Under the pieces are notes generated by a model. It searched no databases, was not told the origin of the DNA, and was given only the letters and a program-made list of their open reading frames with translations. The position numbers and the translations under genes are program-made. A stretch of 64,000 bases of DNA, from the NCBI GenBank assembly GCA_964019055.1, contig OZ025224.1, positions 6,710,194 through 6,774,193 on the forward strand. Reading direction: 5' to 3'. Source of the stretch: Anthopleura xanthogrammica (taxonomy: Eukaryota > Cnidaria > Anthozoa > Actiniaria > Actiniidae). Of this stretch, positions 13,901 through 28,900 are shown one piece after another; position 1 is the stretch's first letter, and every line of letters begins with the position of its first letter.

Positions 13901-16900
13901 CTAGCCCGAACGGGAGTATGGGCAAAAATCACTGAAGCGGTTGAATTCTTCACTGATCTTAGAAATATGCGCCGGGCTTATAGTACGAAAATTCGCTGGC
14001 GAAATAGTATTTTAATGACTTAACAGTTTCAAAATTGGGACATCTTTAATTGAATATTAGCCATATAGTGTAATCTGGCATCGTAATGCTTAAATACGAG
14101 CCTCTGTCTCGGGAGACAAACAAGCACTCCCTGCAAGTTAGACGCCTTCTTTTTTGTTTGTTTTTCTTTTACTTCCTATAAAAAGCATCCCTGCAAGTTC
14201 CACGTTTGTTTGTTTGCTTGTTTTTTGTTTGTTTGTTTGTTTGTTTCTTTGTTTATCTCCTATAAAAAGGGTTGTTATGTCGATCTTACCGTCCAGTTTG
14301 ACCAGAAATCTTTTGGGACTCTTCTTGGTCTGTTGTTGCTGCTGCCAGTGTAACTGACACCTGCAATACCAAAACAGTTCATTTGACGCATTTGCTAACT
14401 GATTATTGATTAAACTTTTGGCGTTAATTAATGACTTGCAACCATTCCCAAAATAATTCAAATGCAAAGCAAATGGAGTCCATATATTGGTGTAGTGATG
14501 TTGAATATGATACATGATAAGAAGGAAGGAAGGAAGGAACGAAGGAAGGGGAGGGAGAGGGAGAGGGAGAGGGAGAGGGAGAGGGAGAGGGAGAGGGAGA
14601 GGGAGAGGGAGAGGGAGAGGGAGAGGGAGAGGGAGAGGGAGAGGGAGAGGGTACTTACCTCCATGGTTCTATCCATGGTTCCCACCCAGACACATTCCTG
14701 TTATAATATTCAACTGTCAAAGAACAGTGGGCAGCACCATCACCGGTGGCTTGAAGATCATGCCAGAAGTATAGATCTACAAAAAAAATAACATATCGTC
14801 ATTATATCAATGAGTGACTTGGCCCTGAATAGACGCTTTTAGCATGGGCATAATGTTTTCACATTTCAGACCACGTGTCATTCTCTTGATAATAAGATTC
14901 TTTGTTTGAGTTGTATCCACATTTATGTGTCTTCTCATGCACAACCGTTAAACAAAGAAATGGTACTCCATGATACTGACTTTGGATGTCTAAGTTAGAC
15001 TTACTTTGTACGCTCATCTCAATGAGAGGAACATCAGTGTCTCCGCAGTCATCAATCAGGCACACACACAGAGTACCAGCACGAACCTGAATATGAATAC
15101 ATCAAATAACTCTGTAAAGAGATGATCTAAACACTGATATGTAAGAGTTAAAACACTATGCACTGAATACGCACACCTTGAGACAATCGAATACTGAATA
15201 CAACGGACTTTACAGGTTTATACGTGCGGTATAACGAGCAAAAAAATCGTGCAACTGGTAGTGCAGCATTGTTGTGTTGCAAGTTGCAGAGAGAATGTTC
15301 CTCATATTACCACTCTGCGCGCAACAAATTTTAATTGTTCGAAAGAGCAAAGAAATATTTTACTGCGTAAAAATACAGGTAACATTCATTTCATTAATTC
15401 GATTTCGAAACTCAAAATTCTGATCCCTTTTCGGCATTATTTGCTGACGGGACTGATACTTTCGGTGAACAAATCACAACCAGCCAATGAGACTGAATTG
15501 GAGGAATTTTTGGTGCGAAATTTAAATCGAATTCCTGCAATAGAAGCAGGTCAACCACTCGCGAATATCCATGTCGTCCGCAAAAACAATCCTTACATTC
15601 GTTTTCTCTGATGACAAACACATATGACAAGTGTAGATCCCTACCTCAAAACCAGCAAACTGCCATCCAGCGTTATTGTCAGCGGTGTTTGCAGGGACAA
15701 TAGGCGTGGCATTCTCTAGTAGCCATGTTGCTGATGCTTCAAGTCGGCCTGATGTCGCTGTGAGGGCCTTAATACAATCATCCTCTTGGAAACCAAGCTC
15801 AACGAGTCTTTTCACCAATATCTCTGTGGGTCAAGAACCAGAGCACATTATAAAAATACGCTACATGAAACAACATCTAGGATGATCAAAGTAAGAGCAC
15901 AGCTAACTTACAGATTGAATTGGAATTTAGCTTGTTAGGAGGGAGGAAAACCGGAGAACCCGAAAAAAAACTAGAGACCTAAGAAACTCTATCACATGTG
16001 ATGACGAGTCCAGGAATCGAGCCCGAGACCCGAGGTGAGAGGCACTGACTACCACTACACCACCCTGGATTCTCTGATTGAAACTTGATTGAACTTGGAA
16101 GTTTGGCAGTAAAAACTGCTTTTGTCATTCGTAGAACCAAGTAACAGCATATTGGATGTTGTTCATTCAAATACTTCAGCATGTCCGCCTCATTCACAGT
16201 CATATGTAATCTATTCTGTAGCGGAATCAACAAGTCAAACAAAGACTTACCATCAAAGTCGTGCTCCATGGTTTCTTGCTGTGATTTAGCATCAGCCTTC
16301 ATTGCTTTGTTGAGCTGTTTTGTAACCGACTCAAAGATCTCCAGATATAGCTTGTAGTCATTGTATGATATCCTCATGTTAAAAGAGGAATGAAGATTTA
16401 TCTAGGAAAAACATATTTAGTAAAGTAAATAAACAAACGAAGAAATGAACGAACGAACGAACGAACAAACGACCGACCGAACGAACAAACGACCGACCGA
16501 CCGACCGAACGAACAAACGACCGACCGACCGACCGAACGAACGAACGAACGAACGAACGAACGAACGAACGAACGAACGAACGAACGAACGAACGAACGA
16601 ACGAACGAACGAACGAACGAACGAACGAACGAACGAACGAACGAACGAACGAACGAACGAACGAACGAACGACCGACCGAACGAACGAAACGAACGAACG
16701 AACGAACGAACGAACGACCGAAACGAACGAACGAACGAACGAACGAACGAACGAACGAACGAACGAACGAACGAACGAACGAACGAACGAACGAACGAAC
16801 GAACGAACGAACGAACGAACGAACGAACGAACGAACGAACGAACGAACGAACGAACGAACGAACGAACGAACGAACGAACGAACGAACGAACGAACGAAC

Positions 16901-19900
16901 GAACGAACGAACGAACGAACGAACGAACGAACGAACGAACGAACGAACGAACGAACGAACGAACGAACGAACGAACGAACGAACGAACGAACGAACGAAC
17001 GAACGAACGAACGAACGAACGAACGAACGAACGAACGAACGAACGAACGAACGAACGAACGAACGAACGAACGAACGAACGAACGAACGAACGAACGAAC
17101 GAACGAACGAACGAACGAACGAACGAACGAACGAACGAACGAACGAACGAACGAACGAACGAACGACCGAACGAACGAACGAAGGAACCAATCAACAAAC
17201 AAACAAGGAAACAAACGAACGAATAAGTACAAAAAAAAGAACAAAAAAAACCCCAGTTTTTAAAGAATTAAAGCTTTAAAACCAAAACAATGTCCATTAA
17301 ATCAACCCACTTAGGCACAAAAGTGTCGTACAAGACAAACTACTGCCTTCACTTCTCACCTCAATACTTGGTAACTGGCTATTGGTGATATCCAGAAGTC
17401 CAGCTGTCCTACGACCAAGCTGACGTCTAGCGTTGTTCAGTTCTATTAGTGCTGCCGTAGGGTCAATAATAGACTGTGCAGTCTCTTCTTCACAGGAATA
17501 TATACATGAGAACATCTCAAGGCTTTGTACGCTGCACGATAACCACTTTTGGCTGTGAAGATGAGGGCGCCATGCCAACACTGCTGTGATCTGAAACATG
17601 AGCAAAAACAATAAACAGAAAGTCAATAAAATAGTATAAGACCCCTTTCACGTGACGTCAAAGCAGCTCAATTTGGAGGACAAAACAAAAGAATTCCAAT
17701 CTCCTGAGAAATGGAGCGCATCGGAACGCAATACTTCTGAACAGATTAGCGTAGACCTCGTTGATTTCCCCCCCCCCTTTTTCATTTTCACTAAGTTTCC
17801 AACTTTACCTTGAGTACTACAGCATTAGTGTCCAGGCTTCCCAGATTCTCCAGCAACACGAACTCAGTTCCTGATATATTGACCTTCATTTCAAATGTCT
17901 TTTGTATCTGGTCTTGAGAACTTTGAAGCTCACACTTAGTAACCACGCCTGACTCAGCCGCCGGAGGGGACTGGTAGACAGCAGAGTTTAAATCTTGTGA
18001 CTCGTCGTCGTCAATGGTTTGGTTGCTGTGTTCAACCTTACTGGGCTCTTCTGTGTAAGGTAAATGAACAATGGTAAAAAGGATGATTACTGTGGAATCC
18101 CTTGTGTAGAATTTTTTTGAAATAGCTGTGAACCTTATCACATGGAATTTTCGCGACACTTTAATTTCGAGATATTGAGAAAAAATCATAATCTTGATCA
18201 TTTTAATTTTGCGATTTCATTGAATAAATTATTCATAATTTGTTTCTAAATACGCACAAATTCCTTTAGAAAACTCGCTAGTTCCTTGATTTTGACTTAA
18301 GCACATTGAATACTTGTTCCAATCATTCATTGTTGTTCAGGATCAATAGGTGGTAGTATTATTACTCATTAACGTCTTTTATCCAAGCTTTTGAATAGGA
18401 CAATAACATGACTTTTGCAGGGCATATTGTTTATTTGTGGCCCGAGTAGCATCGATTTTGCGCCCGAGCGCAGCGAGGGTGCAAACGATGCTTCAAGGGC
18501 CACAAATACACAATATGCACGACAAAAGTCATGTTATTATCATTATCATTATCATTAATATACAAGACCAAATTATAAAAAGTCTTCAATATCAAAAGTT
18601 ATACATACAAAACAAGAAAACATCAAACGAACGCGCTTTTAAATGGTTTCCTTAAGATCTGATAGGCTGACAGCAGTCGTAACTCATTCTCTCAACCAAT
18701 CAGATCGAAGCAGCCCGCGCGCTTGGCGTTTGGCCCGCTAGACTGAACGTTTTAGTGAGGGCAGTTTAATATTTGGCCTTGTATATTGATAATAATGGTC
18801 ATTAAATTCTTTTCTTTCTCAGAAATGAAGGGTCACTCAAAATTCGCGTCATTATATTTTCGCGACACTTTAATTTGGCGATTTTTTTGAGATCGCGAAA
18901 ATCGCGAAATTAAAGTGTCGCGAACATTACATGTAATAAGGTATATATATAGTACACTTTACTGTTCCTTACCATTTGGAAACATCTTGCCCATGATGAA
19001 GTTGTAAGTATCTAGTAAGTAGTCTATAATCAACACGATACGGCTGTGGTTGAACAGGAAGGTCACGAGAGTCTTCTTGGTCGTGTCTCGATAGTGGACT
19101 TCGAACTGCAAGGAAAGCTCGTCTGTAGACGAGTCTGTCCGTGTCTTGGGAAGTAACACCTCTTTGAAGACACAGGGGTCGGAATCATCCATATCTGAAA
19201 CATAGTTATAATCATGTTAGGAATAGACTGAAAAATGGGATTTGGTACAAGGACAAGGACAAGGACAAGGACAAGGACAAGGACAAGGACAAGGACAAGG
19301 ACAAGGACAAGGACAAGGACAAGGACAAGGACAAGGACAAGGACAAGGACAAGGACAAGGACAAGGACAAGGACAAGGACAAGGACAAGGACAAGGACAA
19401 GGACAAGGACAAGGACAAGGACAAGGACAAGGACAAGGACAAGGACAAGGACAAGGACAAGGACAAGGACAAGGACAAGGACAAGGACAAGGACATTGAA
19501 GACAAGGACATTGAAGACAAGGACATTGAAGACAAGGACATTGAAGACAAGGACATTGAAGACAAGGACATTGAAGACAAGGACATTGAAGACAAGGACA
19601 TTGAAGACAAGGACATTGAAGACAAGGACATTGAAGACAAGGACATTGAAGACAAGGACATTGAAGACAAGGACATTGAAGACAAGGACATTGAAGACAA
19701 GGACATTGAAGACAAGGACATTGAAGACAAGGACATTGAAGACAAGGACATTGAAGACAAGGACATAGACATCTTTACCTCTCATGTCCTCAAAGATCAC
19801 TTCTGCAGAAACCAAATCAATCGTCTTTGACCAATCCGAAAACGTCTCAAATTCAAACATGGATCTAACGAAGTCAATTCTAGCTAAGGAGGGGAGGGGT

Positions 19901-22900
19901 GTGTCGAGATATTCCTCCGGATGCTCGAACACTTCGACCGGAAGCAGCTCTAGGCTGACATTCACCAACTCGATACTCATCTTGAGTGTTGTCCATACTT
20001 CTTCGAACTCTGGAGGCTACAAATAGAAACCGGTTAGACAGGTTTTGATTGACTTCTTTTTAGTACATACTCTGAACATAAAATGAATTGCCCACTTTCG
20101 ATATCCTGGTTGAGATATCACGCACAAAGCAATTCAAGACGAGGCTCCGTGGAAACAATGGAGTAATCTAATATATTCTTTTGTTTCCCCGGAGCCTCAT
20201 CTTGAACACAAAATGTAATTGCCCACTTTCGATATTCTGGTTTAGTGATAACGCTCAAAGAAATTCAAGATGAGGCTCCGGGGAAACAATGGAGTAATCT
20301 AATATATTCTTTTGTTTCCACGGAGCCTCATCTTGAATTGCTTTGTGCGTGATCACCAAACCAGAATATAGAAAGTTGGCTATTGTTTACATAATTTTCA
20401 AGAAACATTCCATTATCTAAATTTATTCTAATATATTCAAATCGAAAATTATTCTCAGTTTGTTTAGTCATTGATTTATGTGAACCTATGATGGAGTCAA
20501 GATGACACCCAAACTTTGTTCCATTTTCCCCCTTATTTTTCTTGTCAAATGTATTACACAATCCAATACAAAATGTAATGTTTTCAGATTTCAAACCACG
20601 TGTCATTCTCTAGAGTATCATTTCTTTGTTTAACGATTGCACATGAGAAGACACATGAATATGGATACACCTCAAACAAAGAATCTTATTCTCAAGACCA
20701 TGTGTCATTCCCTAGAGTATCATTTCTTTGTTTAACGGTTAGGCATGAGAAGACACATGAATATGGATACAACTCAAACAAAGAATCTTATTCTCAAGAC
20801 CATGTGTTATTCCCTAGAGTATCATTTCTTTGTTTAATAGTTGCGCATGAAAAGACACATGAATATGGATACAACTCAAACAAAGAATCTTATTCTCAAG
20901 AGAAAGACACGTGGTCCAAAATGGGAAAACATTACGCCCAAGCCGAAAAAGGTCCATCGCCAATGCTCTCACTTACCTCTCCCAAAGGGTCCTGCAAGAA
21001 CGATGAAGGCCTTTCAAATTCTTCAAGCTGTTCACCAAAATTCTCACCCAACATACCAAGTATCAAACCATACTGAGAATAATCTAGACTGGCATAGACT
21101 GAAGATAGACGACCACTACACAAGAAGTCAGACACTGGAGAATAAAGACAAGTATGAAAGTTGTGAGAAATGATGATTCTCAGTTATAGACCCCTTGAAG
21201 CACTTAAGAATACAGCTCAATTTCGAGGACAAAACAATTCTCAGGAGATTGAAATTCTTTTGTTTTTTTCCTGTTTTTTTTTTTCTATTAAGAGAAATGA
21301 AAAGTGACCTACCAGCTTTGCTAACCGACCAATCAAGGTTCCGTTCGATCTTCAAGTTTAGTCGACACTTTTCTTTCAACAGCCTAACGCCCTGTGTAAA
21401 AGAACATGAATTATTTCAGCGCAGCATATTTCTTACATAAACCTCGACGCATAATCTCAAGTGGATTCCACCGAGTGGCTCTTCTTCCACTGCATTCCAA
21501 TTGGAATTTAGAAGTTGATTTTTGATGAGGGAGGAAAAACTGGAGAACCAGAGAAAAACTCTCGAAGCACAGGAGAGAACCAACAAACAACTCTACTCAC
21601 ATACGACACCGAGCCCGGCGGGACTCGAACCGGTCGCATCGGTGAGAGCCAAGCGTTCTCACCGCTACGCTACCCGTTACTTACCTGTCTAGTGTAGGTA
21701 AAGTTTCTCGCGCCATGTTGAACATTGGCCGGTACCCTAACAGCAGTAAATAGATCCATTTCTTGTAGGTCTACTGTCATGCAGTCTAGCAAACACTTCT
21801 GTCGAGCATTGGATTTTGAGACATCTAAATGTGAACAAGCAAATGAAGATTTTAAGACCACGCGGTTTTTACTATATTTTTGTTCGGGCGATTCATAATC
21901 TAGGCGCGCAATATATTAGCTATAATTTGATTCTCACCAAATGTTTTTAACCCTTCTTATGAAAAACAAGCAGTGCTGTCACAGCAGAAGTAAACTGCTC
22001 AAACTCAGTCGTGCAATAACATTTTCCACGGTTACTAAAAATAGATATCGCAAAGCCTTGTGGGATCGAAAAGTGGACAAACTTTGTAAAAAAAGGCTTC
22101 GGTTACAAGGAAAAGAAGATCAATATAAAACAAAATATATAGTTTTCCCACGAATTTGAAACAAGACAACAAAAAATTGTGCAGCATATCTGCATGTGTT
22201 CTGGGTATACCTTGCCCGCATTTCAATCCCATAATGCACAATCCGTGGAAAGCGCAATTCTAAAGGAATGGATTTCTTTTTATAAAAGAGATTCTACATG
22301 GACTTGATGACTTCGTTATTCTCCTCTATGTGGATATCGGAGGCGAAAATAGAGGCCGAATTATTTAATGTTCATTCCTTACCAGATGAAGATCTTGTTT
22401 TAGTGAGTGGATAAACAATGGTCCCCGGGGACTCCTCCCATAAGAAGGCATTGTCAACAGTCAGGTCCCCCAGATCAGCGACCAGCATGTGAGGTGATTT
22501 AGAAGAACGAGGAATAAGAATGACAGGACTACCAGCTTTGATGTCTAGTGTAATACGAGCACTTCGACCAAACAGCCATGATACCTACGAACATGAAAAA
22601 AGATGTGGTTGAATAGACTGTTTTTGAATAGTCCCTTCCACAGTTCCCTGCGCCATCTTGAAAGGTAGCCATGTCTTTGCATCGACGCGAGACGAACGTT
22701 GAGCTTGCGATGACAAATACCTTTTTTTAACACATTGGACAACTATTCACATGTCTCTATCATTGCAAGCTCACCGTTCGTCTCGCGTTGATGCAAAGGC
22801 ACGGCTACCTTTCAAGATGGCGCAGGGAAATAGATTTTGCGTTAAGCGGGTTTAAAAATCTCTAAATTTTACAGAGAATCTATGGGCTTATTAGCATTAT

Positions 22901-25900
22901 TGCCACCCAGTAACTTTGGAAGCTGATATCTCGGAAAGTATTGTATGTAAAGAGCTAACAATTTCGTAGATTACTTATTCCAATGAGATATTTTAAGTTT
23001 TGGGTTCAGTTTGTATTTTTCTTGACTTGAAACCTTATGCTAATGAGCAAAATATTGTAAACAAAGATTCGTCTATACAGTGGCGGATCCAGGGTGGTTC
23101 CGGGGGGGCTCCATCGAACCCCCCTTTTTGAGATCTTGTAAAGCCGATCTAGCTCTTTACGCTCAACAAAAATGAAATTGGACCCCCCGTTTTGAAGTCG
23201 ATCGTACCAGCTTTTTATGCGTGGCGGCTATTTTGGAACCCCTCTTTTTAAGATCCTGGATCCGCGAAGTATCTGGTATAAATGGGCTCATCAGATAAGA
23301 ACAGATATTGGACATACCTCATCACCAGCAGACTCAGCTCTCATTCTAGCAAGGACTTCCTGCAGTTGTAGGAAGTGCTGACAGAAGGCTATCAGTTCTG
23401 TGATGAACCGTTTGGTGTGCACGTACTGAACTGATGACATGCGCAGTGAGAGACTCATGTCGTTTTCTCTCTTTAAGTATGGATCCGGGTCATCATACCT
23501 ATATACAACAAGTAATATACAGTCATTTGAAAAAACGTTGTCATCGACCGGCTCCGCGACTACGCGACTACCCCGAACGGGAGTAAGGGTAAAAATCACT
23601 GAAGCGGTTGAATTCTTCACTGATTAAATATGCGTCGAGCTTACAGTGCGAAAATTAGCTGGAGAAATGACTATATACAAAATTGAGTTTTCCGTCCTTA
23701 AAGTGGCACTTGGACGAAAACGCCCCAATTTTTGAAAGTCCGAATAATTCAAATATTTGATGAAACTACGTTTCTTAGTTGAGCTTGGAACGACCGAAGT
23801 TTTGTCGTTGAAAAGTGCATGTTGTCAGGGTCAACGTCAAAAGTATTGAACCGTATAGTGTGGGAAAAATTCACGAGCTTAATTGCCGCCGTGGTGACGT
23901 CAGTATCATGCTTGCTTCCTATTGAACACTTTTAACGTTGCCCCTGATAACATGCACTTTTCAACGACAAAACTTCGTGACAAAACTTCGGTCGTTCCAA
24001 GCTCAAATGAGAAGCGTAGTAACGTAATCCAATTATGATTATGAAAACTAGATTGGCGAAAATTTTAGCCTGGGAGCCACTTACAATTGAGAAATTTTGG
24101 TTTAAAAGCTAAAAGAACAGTAGGGTTGAGTGAATGACGTCATTTACTCACAATTTAGATGCTGAAAAAAAATTGATAATTTTTATCCGCCACTTTTTGA
24201 CTGTGAAGAAAATATGTTGCTTGGCTACTATTGGGGCCATATAGGTAAGTTTAACCAAGTTTCAAGTCAATTTTCATCGATTTTCATCCAAGACATCAAA
24301 GTGCCCCTTTAATTACGTTTCTTTCATATTCCTATTTTCTTGTGCTTTGGTTTCCAAATTTACACCATTAAAAATCCGTGGGATTGGTATTGCACATTCT
24401 TTACATTACAGTTGGCTGTTGCTAATGATTTGTTTAAGTAGACAGCAATGTAAAGAATGTGCAGGTTGAATAATACCAATGTTTTGAAATCCCATGGACT
24501 TGTAATGGTGTCTATGAATAGCTGACTTATAAACGAGGCAAAGCCTGTAGAGAAGGATCTATGGTCTTCAAAAACAGCGGTTTGCATCGAATGCGAAACT
24601 GGTGCCTATTAGCGGTAACCAACAATCCAAAAGAAGCATAAAAATCGATCTAATGAAGCTAAAATCTATACTAACTTGAAGTAGTGGAACCTCAAAGCTT
24701 CATCTCCACATGAAGTGAACCTGCAAAAAAAGGAACAAAAAGATTACTAAAGTGTAATTTGATTTTTAAAGTATTATATTCTAGAGTATATATCTATTTA
24801 CATAACTTTATCCATAACATTTATCTAAAATTAATTAAAGTGGAAACTAAATTGTCACCAGCTGAGTTGATCGCCTTCCCCGAAAGGAATTATGGGTCAC
24901 TATTTTTGGTTAGCATTTTTCGAGCATTTTCCGAGTATACAATGTAGACTTTTCTTGTTGATTGAAATAAAATTTCGCCATGAGTCCTACTAGCGTTTAC
25001 GATTAATTTAAAGAAGGAAGAACTCGTATTTCATAAATTCTCTTGGCAGAATAATGGGAAATGTTAATCAAAATACGATGTCGAATCCTCAATTCTGATT
25101 GGTTGACCTTGAGTTTGTTTTGAAGGTCAACTCAGCTGGAGAGTGGTTAGTCTGTGGTTAATTCTTACTTTTCTCTGTAAAGCGATCCATGTGGTGACAT
25201 ATCAGTTAGTGATACACTAGTCAGCTTGCCGTCAGCAGTCAAGTGACCCTCCATCATCTTCAGGTCACATGACAAACCCGTGACCTTGGCCTTGGCTAGG
25301 GGATACTGGTACTTGTTGAGTGTCAGTGTGAGGGACTGGACTTGTAGTTTAATCTCTGTGTTGATTTGTTCTTCATCCTGGCTGGTCTTCAGTTCTGATT
25401 CGAAAGATAATTAAGAATTTTAACTGAGAACGATTAATAATGTATTTAATATTTTTATTTTATAACAAAATTTATAACGAGTCTCGACGTTTCGACACCA
25501 ACTGCCGTCATTTTCAAGAGTTTCAAGACTGAATATTTTCATTGAAAAAAAAACAACACAAATTCAAACGACAACAGGCTTAGTTTGATAGACTAAGTTT
25601 GACTTTCCGATTTGTCTTCACACGCATGGTAAGTTTGGCACGTTTTTAGGAAGCAAGCGTGTCAGGTTTCCCGTCTTTTTAGCACCACTGAATCGAATTC
25701 ATTTGGTGGTTTTGTAGTGGTGGGATACTCCAGTTTATCTTAGAATAATTTTTTTATGACTGTCAAGAAAATCTCAGGATACAGAAGTTTCGTGCGGTTA
25801 TTGTGAAGGCGCCGTTTGTGTCTAAGCCGTCATCAATCTGACGCGCTGTGATTGGTTTATTGCTTGTCGATAATTCCGAACAATGAAGGCGCGCGCGGGG

Positions 25901-28900
25901 AGCAACAAAATATGTTGCGCGCAATATTGCACCGTGTGTTCCTAGCTTCACTATGCTATGTGCCGCGCCACGCAAAAATTTATGAAATTTACGCAGTCTA
26001 TAGTCCCTGTACTTAGGTCGCTTCCGAACCCAAAACTTTAACGTTTGGGTAAAATCAAGGTAAAAATCATTAATGAAATATGCCTTTTTGGCTTGGGCGT
26101 AATGTTTTTTTTTTCTCCATTTCAGACCACGTATTGTCCCCAAGAGTATCATTTCTTTGTTTAACGGTTGCACACGAGAAGACACATGAATATGAATAAA
26201 ACTCAAACAAAGAATCTTATTCTCAAGAGAATGACACGTGGTCCGAAATGGGGAAACATTACACCCAAGCTAAACAGGAATACTACTACCTACCAGTGCT
26301 AACAGAAGAATGAGATGGACTCTCATCACCTATAGACATAGGGGCCTGTACAGTGACAGGACTACTTGGTTGAGACGGATTGGGCTGTGGTACACCGATC
26401 CCAAAGAAGTCCAGCACCAGTACCCAGGTCTGAAGGTTTACCACGGTGTCCAGGGAGTTGAAGTCTACTTTGATAAGTCGATTCACCTTAAAGAATATGA
26501 AACAACAAATTAGTTGGAGCATCATTAGAACTCTTTGACCTGGGTTCCGAAAAGCTGTTAAGTTGTGACGTATTTCCGGGTCCAACTGCTCACAAAAACG
26601 ATAAAATAGAGCGAAAACTATTCTTAATGACTTAACCTCTCCCTGAAATAATTAAAACTAAGGACAACAAATCCAGTCATGAAGAAAAAGTAAGAAAAAT
26701 CTTCATAAAACTGCTTTTCGTCTTGGACCCGGAAGTCGATTTTCATTCGATTGACGTCACACTTAAGAGCTCTATTGTAAAAAGGAGAACAGTTGCAAAG
26801 TGTATACATATTGAAAGTATAAACCTTCATATCTTAAAGACGCATCACTCAAATCAAGAAATATTTTACCATTCGACTATTTACTTCATGTAGAATCAAT
26901 ATTGAAGGCATTCAGTTAAAAAAAGGTTATGTGCACTTTAAAGAAACCCACTTAGACGTGACGTAATGCCTTTTCTCATTTCAGACCACGTGTCATTTCC
27001 TATGAAACAAGATCCTATATTTGAGCCTTATCAATATAGACCCCTTGCACGTGACGTCAGAGCAGCTCAATTTGGAGGACAAAACAAAAGAACTTTATAC
27101 TCCTGAGAATTGGAACCTATTGTTTTGCCCTCCAAATTGAGCTGCATTCCGACGTGCTGCAAGGGGTCTATAGTTTACTAAAAGGGCCTAAGGCCCAGTT
27201 CAAACGTCGAACTTCTTATGAGCCGAATCTAATACCTTGAATAAAGTTCATGAGAAGTCGACGTCTGAATCAATTAAGTTTGACAAATCGTATTAAGGTC
27301 GACCCGGTCGTTAAGATCGACTGTAGCCGTCGGGAATTACGACTTTGGATCTGCTCTGATTCAAAGGACGAACTTTCTCATGGAGCAATCCTTATGCATA
27401 AAATATAATTAATCATCTTAATGTATTTTATTCCTAAATGCTTGGCTTCAAAATATCTAATAGACCTCTTTACCTTCGTATGCAAATTGCCCATTTCAGA
27501 CCACATGACATTCCCTTGAGAAATGTTCTTTTGTTAAAATATTTACACATGAAAGAATCAACTCCCAAGAGTGGCATCACGTGGTCTGAAATGGGCACAA
27601 CAAACAACGAAGGTAAAGAGGTCTATTGGGTCGACGTCTCAATCAATAGTAGGACTTTGTCGATCTTTGGTCAATCGTAATGGTATTAGGTTCGGCTGAT
27701 GAGAAGTTCGACGTTTGAACCGGGCTTAATACTGCTAAACAAAGTAAGAACACTCAAGGGAATGACACATCATTTGAAATGGGAAAACAGTGGGTTGGTT
27801 CCATCAGATATTTTTTTTAAGTCTCTTGTAACGATACTCACCGACTTGTATTTAGTTTCAAAGTCTTCATTCTCCTTCTTTACCAATGTAACATTGATAG
27901 TAGCCAAAGCATTGTCTTTATGATTCTGTCTTTCCTCTGATGCCTTACGACTCCTTTCCTCCACCTCAACCTTGCCTTCCTCACTAAAACTAACACTTGG
28001 CAACGAAGGTGACTTTTCATACTTCAAAGGTCGTAGAGGCGATAATGTACGGAATGGAATACCTTTACGAACTGGGGACTCAGGAAAGTAAGATGGAAGA
28101 GAAGTTGATAAATCATTGTTTAACCCACACTCTGATACAGTGGGGCACGATGTTGATAAAACTGAAGTACGAGCAGACATCGAACGATGGAGATTTCTAG
28201 ACTGTGATGGTAGTGATGAAGACATTAAATATGAGTATGAGGAATCGGGACTTTGTAGCAAATCTTGAACTAGTAGTCCACCTAGATACACGTCGAACAC
28301 AGTGACAGTCGGGTTTATACTTTCAAAGTTCATGTAAAAGTCATGAAGCATGATATCTACAAATTCGTGCTCGACACTTTTGAGTTGACCGCAGAGTTTG
28401 ACGCTAAAATGAGGTACAGTTATGTTAGCTCGGACAGGAGTATCGTAATCATCGACGTCTGGTTGGTCCTCGTTTAGGGTTTTGTTCACGTTGGTTGTTG
28501 GAGTTTCTGGAGCAAATGTTACTCGTTTTGAGGACACGCCTTGATCAGCAAGTAGTGATTGAAAACTGGATGTTGAGGAACTGGTGTGGGATAGATTACA
28601 ATAGATAAGCAAGTCGGTGAATAAATTTTAGATATTTGAATTCTTTTGTGGCTTCGAATAGAGTTGAAAAAGGAAGGAAGGAAGGAAGCAAGGAAGCAAG
28701 GAAGCAAGGAAGGAAGCAAGGAAGGAAGCAAGGAAACAAGCAAGCAAGGAATGGAGCAAGGAAGGATGCAAGGAAGAAAGCAAAGAAGCAAGCAAGAAAG
28801 GAAGGAATGAAGCAAGGAAGCACTAAGGAAGCAAGGAAACAAGCAAGCAAGAAAGGAAGGAAGGATGCAAGGATGCATGGAAAGAAGGAAGGAAGGAAGA

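Noticed and set aside
14458..14791. Arg/Glu or Ser/Leu dipeptide frames
   Set aside because: Produced by the GGGAGA array in an intron.
16379..17263. Open frames of about 270 codons on both strands (TNER / FVRS repeats)
   Set aside because: A pure (GAAC)n tract has no stop in any frame, so the frames are trivial.
19212..19980. Open frames with LV, SL, RT or GQ dipeptide repeats
   Set aside because: They come from the GACAAG array. Only the distal part, 19779-20016, is a real exon (VPS13D exon 36).
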